Below are positions 52,819 to 64,000 of a stretch of DNA of 64,000 nt, one piece after another. Where the stretch lies: assembly GCA_027382625.1 (NCBI GenBank), contig JAJKFJ010023088.1, forward strand, positions 1 to 64,000. The letters run 5' to 3'. Numbering within the stretch: the stretch's first letter is position 1; every line of letters begins with the position of its first letter. Position numbers and translations under genes: made by a program. Origin of the DNA: Tetmemena sp. SeJ-2015 (Eukaryota; Ciliophora; Spirotrichea; Sporadotrichida; Oxytrichidae). A model generated the notes under the pieces. That model was not told the origin of the DNA. It worked only from the letters and a program-made list of their open reading frames with translations, and did not search any database.

Positions 52819-53755
52819 TTACTTAATAGCTGCCAGTTTCTCTTCTACAGCCTTTAATCACTAGTTTTTTGTTTTTCTATGCTGTCGTTTTTCAAGCGCT
52901 GGTTCTGTTTGCTTTTTTCTATGTTACGACCTTCTTCGCGAATGTCTGCTTCCCACTTGTCTATTTCTTTGCTTAGTTTTTCGTGGTTTTTTTCAAGTTG
53001 CTTCAATTCTTTCTCATAGCCCTTTTGTACTTTGGCTGCATCTTTAGCAGCATCTTCCGATATTGCTTTTTGCTGTTCAACCACTTTCTTTTGTGCGCCT
53101 ATTTGGTCGGCTTTGTTTTTCTGGTCGTTTAGGCTGGCTGTTATAGCGTTTTTCTGCCTATCAATCGAACGCTCGTTTTCTTTTATTTTTTGGTTCGATT
53201 TTTCCTCTTCTTTTAATAAACTCCTTCAAGTTATCTTCCAGTGCCTTTAGTCCATCTTGCTGTTGCTTTAGTTCCCTACTTACGGCATCTTTATATTCCT
53301 GTACGGCAAAGTCGTGCAAGTATTTTTGTGCAGCTAGGTCGCGGTCGGTGTTTACAGCTTTTGATATGTAACCGAATCGGGCCCAACTAGCCAAGCTGTA
53401 AGCCTTACCATCGGTAGTTTCTACCAATGTACTGTATATATCAAAGGTGCTACCCGATACGTTTTTGTTTACAGCACCTAGCATACTGGTTTCACCATTG
53501 GCTTCTACAGGCTTGTTTTTTCGAACCGCTTTTAATATACTTCTGCCAGTCTTTGCTTACATCTTTCAGGTAAGCTTGCGGTATGGTAAATTGATACGAT
53601 GCAAAAGTGCCTTTGCTAAACGCTCGTTCACCATCGGCTATTTCAATGTTTTGTACAGGTTTAATAGCTACTGCAGTTGTTTCGGTAGCTTGCCTATTTT
53701 GCGCATTTAAAAGTGCTGGTAGCGCAAGGCTTAATAGTAAAACAAGTTTTTTCAT
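52819..53755 (-). CDS. Exported coiled-coil protein, unknown
   Basis: MKKLVLLLSLALPALLNAQN signal peptide, a globular part DGERAFSKGTFASYQFTIPQ and NVSGSTFDIYSTLVETTDGK, then about 130 residues of charged heptads: DGLKALEDNLKEF, KVVEQQKAISEDAAKDAAKV, KEIDKWEADIREEGRNIEKS. Ends EEKLAAIK. About 310 residues. Periplasmic; no family recognised. Confidence 0.78.
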
Positions 53756-53810
53756 AATTTAATAGGGTTATGTCTGTTGTGTGTTGTTTTTGTATAGTAT
53801 ATATCAAGTA

Positions 53811-55126
53811 TCATGCCTTACTAAAAATCCACCTTGCTATTTCTTTCATTTTTACTTTTTTACCATACATAAGTATGCCGGTACGGTAAATACGAGCTGC
53901 TATAAAAGTGGTAAACACAAAGCCGCCCAATAACAATATCAACGATAGCGCTATTTGCCACCAAGGCGGACCGAATGGCAGTAGCGCGCTCATTACCACT
54001 GGCGATGTAAACGGAATTAATGAACCCCACATACCCAATGCACTGTCAGGGTTATTGATAACATTGATAGCTATGAATATAGAAATGATGATAGGTACCG
54101 TTACTGGTATCATCAGCGACTGTTGGTCGCCATCTTCGCCAATGGCTGCACCTATAGCCGCAAACAATGAACCATAGATAAGAAAACCGCCTAAAAAGTA
54201 GAAAGGGAAGAATACCAGTATTTGTATAAGTGGTAAGCTACGGAAGGTTTGCGCCAATGCTTGTACGGAATCTTGGTCTATGGCTTCAACCGGTGGTTGG
54301 GTGGGCATGGTTTGCATAGATGACATAGGTATGCCAAGTAAGGCGACTATAAAAACGGTACCAATCATAAGTATGCCCAAAGTATGAACTGGGTTACACC
54401 ACTGCACCTACTCCTATTATTTTTACCCATTAGCAACTGAAAGGGCTTAACCGAAGAAGCCAGTACTTCTACTATACGGTTTGTCTTTTCTTCCATTACG
54501 CCCTTCATAATCATAGTACCATAAAAGAAGATAGAGATATAAATAGCAAAGCCCATCATCATGCCTACGCACCTGCTATAGCAGTATAGCTTTGGTTCTC
54601 GTGTTCATTATCTAACGATTCAAAGTTTAATGATAGTTTTTCCTGCATTTCATCGCGTTGCTGTTGGCTTATATTCAAGGCTTTTAAGCGCACTTCCTGG
54701 TAGGCACTGTTTATGCTTTGGCTAATAAACTGCTGCTTGGCTATGCCGGGTCTTTTGGTATAGCGTACTGCTATGTTAGTCCTTCTGGGGTTATCTATGT
54801 CAAAGTCTTTCGGTATAAAAACTATAGCCTCGTACTTCGGTTTTTTGGTGCCTTGTATCTCTTTCGATACTTTGTTATAGTCTTCGGTAATAGTATGGAA
54901 GTATACGCTACCGTCTTCGGCATCTGCAATGGGTAACATCTTTAAATAGACTTGTTTCATCTATTATGGCTACATCCATTTTGCCTTGCGAGTAGGTGCT
55001 TATCAATACTGATGATGACATTAGCAACAAAAAGCCTAGCGGTGCCAGCAGCGTGGTTACTAGAAAGCTTTTTCGCTTTACGCGCGTTATGTATTCGCGC
55101 TGTACTATTATCCAAATCTTTCCCAT
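53811..55126 (-). CDS. ABC-2 type permease (NatB-like)
   Basis: MGKIWIIVQREYITRVKRKS start, FLVTTLLAPLGFLLLMSSSV (first helix), a large extracytoplasmic loop (VSKEIQGTKKPKYEAIVFIP), GFAIYISIFFYGTMIMKGVM, EEKTNRIVEVLASSVKPFQL, IQILVFFPFYFLGGFLIYGS and IARWIFSKA. About 440 residues. Two frameshifts. Forms a transporter with the ATPase upstream. Confidence 0.88.
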
Positions 55127-55139
55127 GCTTAGTTCGCTT

Positions 55140-56039
55140 CTACCTGCCTAATAAATATTCGTTAATGGTAGGTAGCACCTCATTAAAAGAGGTAACTTCT
55201 ACCTTATTTTCTACAAATAGCCTTAGCACTCGTTGCCTTTGTGTTCGGCCCAAACTGTACGGTTAGTTCGCCTTCCGCTTTGTTTACTACTTGTAGGTTG
55301 CTTACTATGCTTTCGTTCAGCTGGCCTGTGTACGATATGCGAAATTTGTTTTCCTTAAAGCGTTGTTTCAAATCACCTACGCTACCCTCCAAAATTTTGC
55401 TGCCTTTGTTTATCAGCACTATGTCGCTAAAATATCTCCTCTACTTGCTCCATACGTGGGTTGAAAAAATAATGGTTTTTCCCTGTAGGCTCAGTTGCCT
55501 TTTTTTCTTCTTCAATCAGTTTAGAATTGATAGGACTAAGCCGCTGAAAGGTTCATCTAAAATTAATAGGTCCGGGTTATGAATAACAGTGCAATAAATT
55601 GTATTTTCTGCTCATAACCCTTGCTTAGCTCATCTATGCTTTTGTTGTACCAGCTGGTTATGTTGAATTTCTCCAGCCAGCCATTTACTGCTTGCTTGGC
55701 TTGGCTATTGCTTAGGCCTTTAAGGCGCGCTAGGTATATAAGCTGCTCGCCTACCTTCATTTTTTGTACAAGCCGCGCTCTTCGGGCATATAGCCTGTTT
55801 GCTCGGTATGGCGCTCGGCCAAGGGCTCGCCATTAAACAGTATATTGCCGCTATCTGGGTACAGTATGCGGGTTATCATACGTATAAGCGTGGTTTTGCC
55901 GGCACCCAAATTTGGGCCTAGCATGCCAAATATCTTGCCTTTGGGTATATCGAAGCTGATATCGTTTGAGGCTTGGTAGTTGCCGTAACGCTTTTGAATA
56001 TGTGTAAGGATAGTAATGCCACGGGGGAAAGGTAAACAT
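55140..56039 (-). CDS. ABC transporter ATP-binding protein (NatA-like)
   Basis: Partner of the permease. LTHIQKRYGNYQASNDISFD, Walker A read as GPNLGAGKTTLIRMITRILY with an extra Leu codon compared with GPNGAGKT, GYMPEERGLYKKMKVGEQLI, DELSKGYEQKIQF (signature region), DEPFSGL-like coding across a frame change near 55560, and a C-terminal extension KILEGSVGDLKQRFKENKFR. About 300 residues. The extra codon (AAATTTGGG run) is probably a consensus error. Confidence 0.85.
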
Positions 56040-56192
56040 TTGATTAAGTATGCCTTGCAGATCTTATTCAATCTATTTTAAGCATCCTTTAAAAAAATGA
56101 CAATATTTTTTGGGAGTATCGGTACATTATGGTTAATTTTATAATGAACCCTAAGCCAAAGCTAATTGGCTTCACCAACTAAACGTGCGTGT

Positions 56193-57608
56193 ATGAAAAC
56201 ATCATTACTCAAGTCTTTAATTTCGGCAATATTGCCATTATCGGCCAGCCCCTTGTTTGCCGCTTCGGTTAACGAAGTACTAGTTACCACTATGGAGTCG
56301 GGTGGACAGAATGGGGTAGGGGTTATTTACTCTATCAATCCGATGGTAGCCAAGGCTCAATTGCTATTACCTTTAATGGCGCTAATGGTGCTAACCCTTC
56401 GGGCAATTTGATAAATGCACCCGATAATAGGGTATATGGCACTACTTTGGTGGCGGTACTACCGATAACGGTGTTTTGTTTAGCCTCAACCTACCAATAA
56501 TCAATACTCTGTAGTACATCATTTTAACGGTACCGATGGCTCGGGCCCGCGCAATTTGTTTTTGCACGATAATACCCTATATGGTACAACAGCCGCTGGC
56601 GGTACGCACTTTGGTTCCGAATCGCCTAACGGTATGGGGGTACTATATAGTTACAACATACAAACATCTGAGTTTTATAAGTTGATAGACTTTGATGGTA
56701 TGAATGGAGAAAACCCGCAAAGTGTGATACGTGGGGTAGAAGGTAGCTTGTACGGACTTACGCGCCAAGGTGGTGAAAATGGCTTTGGGGGGCTTTATCG
56801 CTACAACCCTACTACCCACATGTACAAAAAGCTGCACGATTTTGATGATTCTACTGGCAGCTTACCTACTAGTACTACCCTGTACCAGGCAAGCAACTAT
56901 ATACTATACGGTACTACTACTTGGGTGGGCTATACGGCAAAGGAGTGCTTTTTAGTTTCAACATGGCGCACGACCAATACACAGTATTGCACAATTTTAA
57001 TGGCGCTGAAGTGCTTTTCCTATTGGCACGCTTACCGAGGCAAATGGTGTGCTATATGGTGTAACAGAATATGGTGGCAACGATGGAAATGGAACTGTGT
57101 ACAGCTATAATATTAATACAGGCGAGTACATAGTGGTACATGCATTTAATGTGTACGATGGCAAGCGCCCAACTGCAGCCTAACAGTAGGTGCTGATGGT
57201 AACTTATACGGCCTTACCAATGGTGGCGGTAACAATGGCAAAGGGGGAGTATACAGCATAGACCCTGAAACGAATACTTACACCATATTAACCCATAACA
57301 GTTCGGCTACGGGTGTTAACCCTCTTACACCTTTTCTGGAGCTGGCTGGCGAAACTGCTACAGGTATTAGGGAGGTTAAAGGCAGCATGAATGTATACCC
57401 TATACCTAGTGCTAATACTATCAACTTTAATATAGCCAATTACGATGCCATCAGTATAGCCATAAGCGATATAAATGGTGCCAAGGTATATGAAGGTGCA
57501 TTTACCAACCAAGTAGATATAAGCAACTTAGCAGCTGGTAGCTACATGGTACAAATAAACAGTGCCAATGGCGTACAGGCCTTACGCACGCGCATAGTAA
57601 AACAATAG
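56193..57608 (+). CDS. GloVer-repeat secreted protein with T9SS domain
   Basis: MKTSLLKSLISAILPLSASP signal peptide, then tandem repeats with the YGTT and GxVYSYN signatures (TLYGTTAAGGTHFGSESPNG, SLYGLTRQGGENGFGGLYRY, YGVTEYGGNDGNGTVYSYNI, LYGLTNGGGNNGKGGVYSID), the choice-of-anchor tandem repeat family, and the type IX sorting domain NVYPIPSANTINFNIANYDA...GSYMVQINSANGVQALRT. About 470 residues. Four frameshifts. Confidence 0.88.
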
Positions 57609-57634
57609 GTACATCAACATATTCTTTCGAACTG

Positions 57635-57660
57635 CCGCTATCGTATAGCGGGCTTTTTTA
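57635..57660 (+). terminator. Rho-independent terminator
   Basis: CCGCTAT, three bases, ATAGCGG, then GCTTTTTT. 27 bases after the T9SS protein stop. Confidence 0.8.
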
Positions 57661-57833
57661 TGCGCTTAGTTCGTGAAGCTTCTTTTGTGTTTAGAATGTC
57701 TACCGGAAGAGCGCACGAGGTGCGCAGCAGTAGGAGAGTAGCACTACAGCACCGCGCCCGAAAAACTGCATTGAGAGCGCGATGGAAAAATATTCTAGCC
57801 ACAGATGCCGATTTTCTTATTTTCACAGCCGCT

Positions 57834-58545
<712 letters not shown>

Positions 58546-58573
58546 TTAGTACAAGTATTTAATAATAACAGAC

Positions 58574-59137
58574 ATGACAGAAGCAGACGTAAAAAAAGTA
58601 TTGGACGACACCCGCGCAGCTATGACCAAGGCGCTGGAGCACTTTGAATACGAACTTTCGAAAATACGTGCGGCAAGGCACACGCAGGTATGCTAGATGT
58701 ATAGATGTAGATGCATACGGCTCTAAATCTCCATTGAACTCGGTAGGTAACATATCTACGCCCGATGCACGTACTATAAGCATACAGCCTTGGGACCCAT
58801 CTATGATTCAACCCATAGAAAAGGCTATACTACAAGCCAACATAGGCCTAACGCCACAGAACGATGGTAAGCTGATACGCTTGAACATACCACCACTTAC
58901 TACCGAGCGCCGCAAGACCTAGTTAAGCAAACCAAGGTAGAAGCCGAGAACTGCCGTATATCTTTACGTACCTTGCGTAAGGACGGTATAGATAAAGTGA
59001 AGAAGCTACAGAAAGACGGCCTAGCCGAAGACCTAGCTAAAGGCGCTGAAACTACTATACAGAAGATAATAGATGACTTTAGTGCAAAAGTAGATAAGCA
59101 CCTTGAAGTAAAAGAAAAAGAAATTATGACGGTGTAA
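58574..59137 (+). CDS. frr: Ribosome recycling factor
   Basis: Splits ribosomes after termination. [40 protein letters not shown] (across a frameshift), [91 protein letters not shown]. About 187 residues, normal. 28 bp after pyrH. Confidence 0.95.
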
Positions 59138-59173
59138 TAGCCGCTAACATACAAGCCCCAGCAATGGGCTTTT

Positions 59174-60189
59174 TTATGCCCACACCTTAGTGCCTTCGCT
59201 ACAGTTGGTGCATATATCTATTTCCTTACGGCTTTTTAATACCCTACTACGGAACGAGCGGTACAAATCGCTGCGCCATATAGTGCTGAAGCTTTTGCTA
59301 TTTAAGTCGCCCAGTTGGTGCTGTGCATCTTTATCGAAACAGCAAGGCACTATCTTACCATCCAGGTTATAACGCAGCTATGCCATAGTTTTCAGCAGTG
59401 GTTCAGCATTTCGTTTTTTATGCTGTAGCTGCCACTGCCCTGCTTCTTGTAGCGGCTAAATTTATCTATGCTCGGCATTAGGTCGCTGCCGTTTTGTAGT
59501 CGTATATCTGTGCCGTTTTCAGTTTCACTTCATCTACGCCTAGGTCTTTACCTAGTTGTTGCACATCGGCTATTTGGTGCTCGTTAGGCTTTACTACCAA
59601 AAACTGTATAGGGTATATGAGGCGTGCTTGAACCTAAGTCTTGCTTCGCCTTCACCAGATTCTTTATGCCTTCTATCACCTTGTTCAAGTTGCCGCCCTT
59701 GCGGTATTGTTCGTACACTTCCTGCGTTGTGCCATCTACCGAAATCAATATTCTATCAAGGCCGCTCTGCACGGTTTCGCGCGCCTTACGCTCGGTAAGG
59801 TAGTGGGCATTGGTGCTGGTAACGGTATATATTTTCTTTGCGCAGCATACTTTATCAACTCGTTGAACTTAGGGTGCATATACGGCTCGCCTTGAAAATA
59901 GAAGTAGAGATATATCAAATCATCGCCTACTTCAAACTATGGTCTTTTTGTAGAACTCATACTCCAAGTTACCCGTAGGGCGGGTGAATGATTTCAGTCC
60001 GCTTGGGCACTCGGGCAGCCAAGGTTGCAGTTGGTAGTAGGCTCAATAGATATATTGAAAGGCACGCCCCACTGTATGGGCTTGCCGCTCCATCGTGCTA
60101 GGTAGAACGAGCTAAGCACCGCAGCGGCATTGTAAGCCTTGCGCGCATTTAGCTTGCCTATAAAGTTAAAGCGAATCCCGTAGCGACAT
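59174..60189 (-). CDS. Radical SAM/SPASM domain protein
   Basis: TTNCNLGCPECPSG-like cluster site (CxxxCxxC, with a frameshift), SFTRPTGNLEYEFYKKTI, DDLIYLYFYFQGEPYMHPKF, NELIKYAAQRK, TSTNAHYLTERKARETVQSG, LDRILISVDGTTQEVYEQYR, and a C-terminal SPASM-like Cys pair DICTNCSEGTKVW. About 338 residues. Substrate unknown. Confidence 0.8.
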
Positions 60190-60213
60190 GGTTTGTGAAG
60201 GTAAAATATAAAT

Positions 60214-60329
60214 GACTACGCAGAGATAGCAGAGAAATACAACACAGAGTTAACAGAGAAATGCAAATGCATGAAGCATTATATTTTATCTGTGTACCTC
60301 TGCGAATCCTCTGTTTCCTCTGCGTAGTA
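60214..60329. repeat. Intergenic inverted repeat (CTACGCAGAG type)
   Basis: CTACGCAGAG at the left end and CTCTGCGTAG at the right end, with further matching GCAGAG/CTCTG inside. Repeats of this wording are widespread between genes in Bacteroidota genomes. Confidence 0.6.
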
Positions 60330-60338
60330 AAAGAAAAT

Positions 60339-61140
60339 CTACCTCGTCAACAACCCCGCATCTAGCACAAACTCCGAGCCTGTTACAAGCGTGCTGCATC
60401 GCTGCAAAGGAACAGCACTGCTGCTGCTACATCGCTGCTTTCTACCCAAGGCACATCTATTAGGTTGCCTGCGCTGCGCTCGGCTACCTCGCGCGGGGTA
60501 AGTCCTTCCATAGCTGCTAAGCCATCGTTCATAGGGTATTTACGCCGTAGGGTGCAAGCTAATGCGCGAAATGTTGTACGGTCCCAGTTCTATAGCTAGC
60601 GACTTGGTAAGGCCCGTTAGCCCCACTTACTAGCCACGTAGTGGCTTAGCCTATTGCCACCGCGCAGGCCCATTTCGCTCGAGTTGTTGATGATAACGCC
60701 ATTCTGCTGCTTTATCATTACGGGATAATACGTCGGCCACCATCCAGGCACCTTTCAGGTTTATATTTCCATCATATTGTCCCACTCGTCCTCGCTTAGC
60801 TCATGTGCTGCGCCGTAGGCACATATACCTGCGTTATTGAAGAGAATATCTATGCGCAACAGTTCATTTCCGTTTGCTCAAAAGCCCTGCTTATATCAGC
60901 ATCGCTGCGCACATTTGCCTTGATGCAGTAGGCAGGTTACGCCATAGCTTTCGCACTCTTTTTCAGCGTAGCCATCTCGCTATCCGAGCCGAAAAGCGTA
61001 CTTCGGGTACTCCAGTTGTTTAGCTATATCGAAGGCTGCAATATGCACTCCCTGCTTTGCCAATGCTATAGCCGTAGCGCGCCTTGGCCATGCGCTGCGC
61101 CTGTTATAAATGCTACTTTACCTTTTAAGTTATAGTCCAT
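60339..61140 (-). CDS. SDR family oxidoreductase
   Basis: MDYNLKGKVAFITGAAHGQG (NAD loop TGxxxGxG), QGVHIAAFDIAKQLEYPKYA, CIKANVRSDADISRAFEQTE, DILFNNAGICAYGAAHELSE, GPYQ-like active site, and SSDVAAAVLFLCSDAARLVT with GSEFVLDAGLLTR. About 267 residues. Frameshifts. The AHGQG loop resembles mycofactocin-linked SDRs, but no mycofactocin genes are here. Confidence 0.82.
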
Positions 61141-61142
61141 GT

Positions 61143-61679
61143 TTATGCTTTATTGGTCATAGGTGTGTAGTTGGCCAAGTAGCCATCTATCTGCACCTCG
61201 AAAACGTTATTGAAAATATTGGTGGCTACCATTTGCCCAGCAAGCCCACTAGCACCACTAGCTGTGTTTCGCTATATACCTGTGCCATTTGCGCATACAA
61301 GCCATCGGATACTTCACCTTTGTTATTGGCTATGGCACTGCCGAAATCAAGCAAAGCTTGGTCGGTATCTGATAGTACTAAATCCTTCGGGTCTTCCCCA
61401 TTGTCAACTATCACCTTGCGGAAGTACGTAGTACACAGCGGGCAGTTGCTGCCCTCGCTTATGGCGTGCGCAAACAGGTACGCCGCACGGCTGCCGCAAT
61501 TGTCTTTACCTGCTCGTACAGGTCGTACCATTGCATGTATATATTAAACACCAGCACCGAAGGCCCATGGTGCTTTTCATATTCGTAATGCGGCTATTAT
61601 GGTTAGTAACGTGCGCCGCAAAAGCCGCCTTGGTATCGGCGCTCTGCTCAGCTTCAGCTAATGGTAGTATGCGTGGCAT
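61143..61679 (-). CDS. Carboxymuconolactone decarboxylase-like (AhpD fold) protein
   Basis: MPRILPLAEAEQSADTKAAF, AAHVTNHNSRITNMKSTM, VKTIAGSRAAYLFAHAIS, EGSNCPLCTTYFRKVIVDNG (CxxC of the AhpD fold), SDTDQALLDFGSAIANNKGE. About 178 residues. Peroxidase-like or unknown. 3 bp from the SDR start, same operon. Confidence 0.82.
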
Positions 61680-61849
61680 GGTTTAAGGTTATAGTTTTAA
61701 AAATTTAACCAATGTTGGGCATCTATGTAGGTAGAAAATGTTTTGGGGCCTTACTTTGCGCCATGGGCTTACGTACGCGCGCCACGCGCCTTCGTGCTGT
61801 GGACCCTAGCACTGAAAGAAAATAAAAACCAGATAAAACTGATGACACG

Positions 61850-61910
61850 GATTGCACAGATATTATCCTTTTAGTCTGTGTCATCTGCGTCATCCGTGTT
61901 CAAATGTTTT
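61850..61910. repeat. Intergenic inverted repeat (CATCCGTGTT type)
   Basis: GATGACACGGATTGCACAGAT and the inverse-related TCTGTGTCATCTGCGTCATC lie around a short A/T core. A second member of the same general class of intergenic repeats as 60214-60329. Confidence 0.5.
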
Positions 61911-61928
61911 CACTAACTTCAATAAGCA

Positions 61929-62650
61929 ATGAAATACCTACGTATCCTCCCCCTCTTACACTCACCCTTGCCATTGCTGCCTTTGTGGTAAAAGGAGAAA
62001 GGGCGATAGGTTTATAAGTACACCGCCGACCCCAAGCAAGAAACCATAGGGATGTATTGGAAGGATGATAGAGGTAAACCTTATGGTAGCATAGCAAACT
62101 TACCTTAACAGGGCTAAGTAAGCAAAAGAAAAATGTGGTGTTTGCCATGAACGGCGGCATGATTTTGCAGGACCAAAAAACCCTTAGGGCTGTACATTGA
62201 GCGCGGAAAAACCTTGCAATTATTAAACACCAAAAACGCTAATGGCAACTTCTAAACCTAAAGCCGAATGGCGTGTTCTACCTAACCGATAGCAACACGG
62301 CGGTGGTATGCAAAACGGAAGACTTTTAAACCCAACAAGCATATACGCTATGCTACCCAAAGCGGACCGATGTTAGTTTATAGATGGTGCATACACCCTG
62401 CCTTTAAGCAAGGCTCAACCAATGTAAATGTTTCGCAATGGGGTAAAGGGGTGCTGCCCGATGGCAAAGTGGTATTTGCCATGAGCAAAAACTGCAGTTA
62501 ACTTCTATGACTTTGCCCTGTACTTTAAAACCCTCGGCTGCAAAAATGCCTTATACCCTTGATGGCTTTGTATCGCGTATGTATCTACCCGAAAAGAACT
62601 GGGTAGAGAAAGACGGCAACTTTGGGGTAAAGATAGCTTTTACACGTTAA
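61929..62650 (+). CDS. Phosphodiester glycosidase (NAGPA-like, DUF2233)
   Basis: MKYLRILPLLHSPLPLL start, YKYTADPKQETIGMYWKDDR, KNVVFAMNGGMI (the FAxNGGF-type motif), PLGLYIERGKTLQLLN, ANGNF, AVVCKTEDF, ATQSGPMLV, GCKNALYLDGFVSRMYL. About 240 residues. Family members cleave GlcNAc phosphodiesters or related bonds. Many frameshifts. Confidence 0.78.
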
Positions 62651-64000
62651 GCTCTTTTTTTTTGGTCGGGCTCATCGCTCACTTGTACTTCTACCTCGTC
62701 TTCAGCATCGGGTAAAGATTGCTGCCTACAAACAATCCCAATAAGAAGCCGCTAAGCAAGCCTCCTATTTTGCCCCGCGTTGTCAAACCCCCCGGGATTA
62801 AAAAGCCCATTACTAAATTGAACAAAGCATAAGCGCCGCCTATTGCAAAAATAAGTTTGCGTTCGCTAGGGTTAACTTTTGGTGTAATAGCTATGGCGAA
62901 TATAGCGCCCATTAGGCCGAACATAGCCCTGAGGCCTATACTAGTTCTTTAGGATGCCACCAGTACGAAACCAAACTCTGCCCTATACCCGTAAGTAAAA
63001 AAAACAAAAGTATTTTAATGAACCTATACGTTCTTAAAATACAGCCCAAATTATTAAATAGGCCCACCAAATATTATTGGCTAAGTGCATTAAGCCACCA
63101 TGTAGAAAGGCAGATTTAGCAGCCGCCAATATTGATTATCGTTTGAAATGTAAGGGCCATAATTTCCGCCCCCAAATTTCGTAAAGCCTATGTATCGAAA
63201 GATATAATACCCGCACCGCTTATCATCATACCAATGTATAGCAATAACATATGGCTTACAACAATAGGGTAACCATAAAACCCTCGTTTGGGAATCATAA
63301 GTCATATTCACCTGCTTAGGTCTGCGTTGCCATCTAACTTTGCCATTTACTTCATAATCTTTAGTTCCAATTTCGGTTTTGGTATCAACCCCTTTATAGA
63401 GATAGGAGAATCCTCCACCTATCCACCATATAACCAATTGATGCTGCTTTCTGTACGTAGCGCTAGGGCTTCTTTTTTGGCTATAAGTAGAATGTTGTGG
63501 CTGTCATCGTACACCCCTGCTTTGTTTAGCTGCATCAGTATACCCGTCCAAGTCATCGCTTGGCAATACACGCTCCAGGTTTTAAAAATTTGCTTAGTTC
63601 TGTTGCATCGATTCTTTCGAACCCCCTTTCTGCAAATGCGTTGAATTCCTTTCTTTTCTCAGCTTGACTTAAACTATTGCTAATGGTTTTTCGTATTTAC
63701 TACATATCCAAGCTTTAGCCTTGCCTATAGTATCATTAGCATTGTTGTATATAGGTGATACTAGGTACAAATCATGTCGAAATGCTGTTGTGCTTTCCGC
63801 TTACATCAAAGTGGGCCGATGCACCGCTTAGATTTTTATCGATGTAACATGTGCTAAGTGTATAGTAGCGTGCATCGCTATGTTTATCTATTTCGTTTAT
63901 GCCATGCAGTACTGCTGTGCCGCTGGTATATTTTATCTTAGCAGGGTATAAGCTGTAGATGCGCACCTTTTAGAACAACGTTCCCTATCATGTATAAACA
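62647..64000 (-). CDS. Rhomboid family intramembrane serine protease (5' end beyond window)
   Basis: SAFLHGGLMHLANNIWWAYL (HxxxN-type loop), GIGQSLVSYWW, then RAMFGLMGAIFAIAIT where the catalytic G-A-S-G-A is read as GLRA across a frameshift, FAIGGAYALFNLVMGFLIPG (His replaced or misread), and tail SNLYPML. A large N-terminal domain (RIYSLYPAKIKYTSGTAVLH, ELSKFLKPGAYCQAMTWTGI) precedes it. Frame stays open to the window end. Cleaves membrane proteins; target unknown. Confidence 0.7.

Overview
The window is Bacteroidota chromosome, most likely from the Chitinophagales or a near relative. This rests on flexirubin-type polyketide genes, several type IX secretion C-terminal domains, a TTG-N18-TATATTTG promoter, and families seen in that phylum (DUF5777, GloVer repeats, ALDH7-type dehydrogenase). 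Single-base frameshifts are common even in housekeeping genes (pyrH, frr, galU), so the consensus looks error-prone. Blocks near 4.1-7.2, 23.0-24.2 and 29.9-34.1 kb are so rich in homopolymers that they can hardly be read. I read split reading frames as sequencing errors, not pseudogenes, and give whole-gene spans.

Layout. 1-1.8 kb: kup and an aquaporin. 1.8-5.7 kb (minus strand): ketosynthase, chain-length factor and acyl carrier protein of an aryl-polyene or flexirubin pathway, plus an unresolved gene. 5.7-15.2 kb: an RNA-repair island. 15.4-16.4 kb: a lipoprotein. 16.8-23 kb (minus strand): a second pigment-type cluster (ABC ATPase, BtrH-like protein, small protein, KAS III, DUF1702 protein, FAD halogenase-like enzyme). 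24.1-27.4 kb: a hexuronate transporter facing galU and a glucuronokinase-like gene. 27.4-30.3 kb: methyltransferase, glycosyltransferase, GNAT. 34-45 kb: T9SS surface protein, ALDH7, M1 peptidase, TPR protein, DUF5777, YceI, cytochrome-like lipoprotein, T9SS protein. 45-56 kb: thioredoxin-like protein, M23 peptidase, LOG protein, Na+/solute symporter, nucleotide-sugar enzymes, ABC exporter. 56-64 kb: GloVer/T9SS protein, pyrH, frr, radical SAM, SDR, AhpD-like, NAGPA-like, rhomboid.

The most interesting region is 6.7-15.0 kb. A Ro60/Rsr (TROVE) gene is followed by about 1.75 kb of structured RNA genes, then two rtcB RNA ligase genes flanking an unknown small gene, then an AAA ATPase. The RNA block has six tandem units. 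Each is closed by a terminal helix whose two strands covary between units, with the same bulged T and the same internal boxes; the larger units enclose a tRNA-like body in permuted order (T-arm, acceptor hairpin, then D-arm). This is the architecture known for bacterial Y RNAs (YrlA), the partners of Rsr. Interleaved and following are at least eight colinear tRNA genes or tRNA-like genes with anticodons for Glu, Pro, Gln, Leu, Lys, Arg, Phe and Tyr. Several of these carry palindromes or a 40-nt double hairpin inserted exactly in the T-loop. Rsr plus Y RNAs plus RtcB is a known association; a six-member Y RNA array mixed with a tRNA array and T-loop insertions is, to my knowledge, not described. 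A role in surviving tRNA cleavage, as repair substrates, spares or decoys, is my inference.
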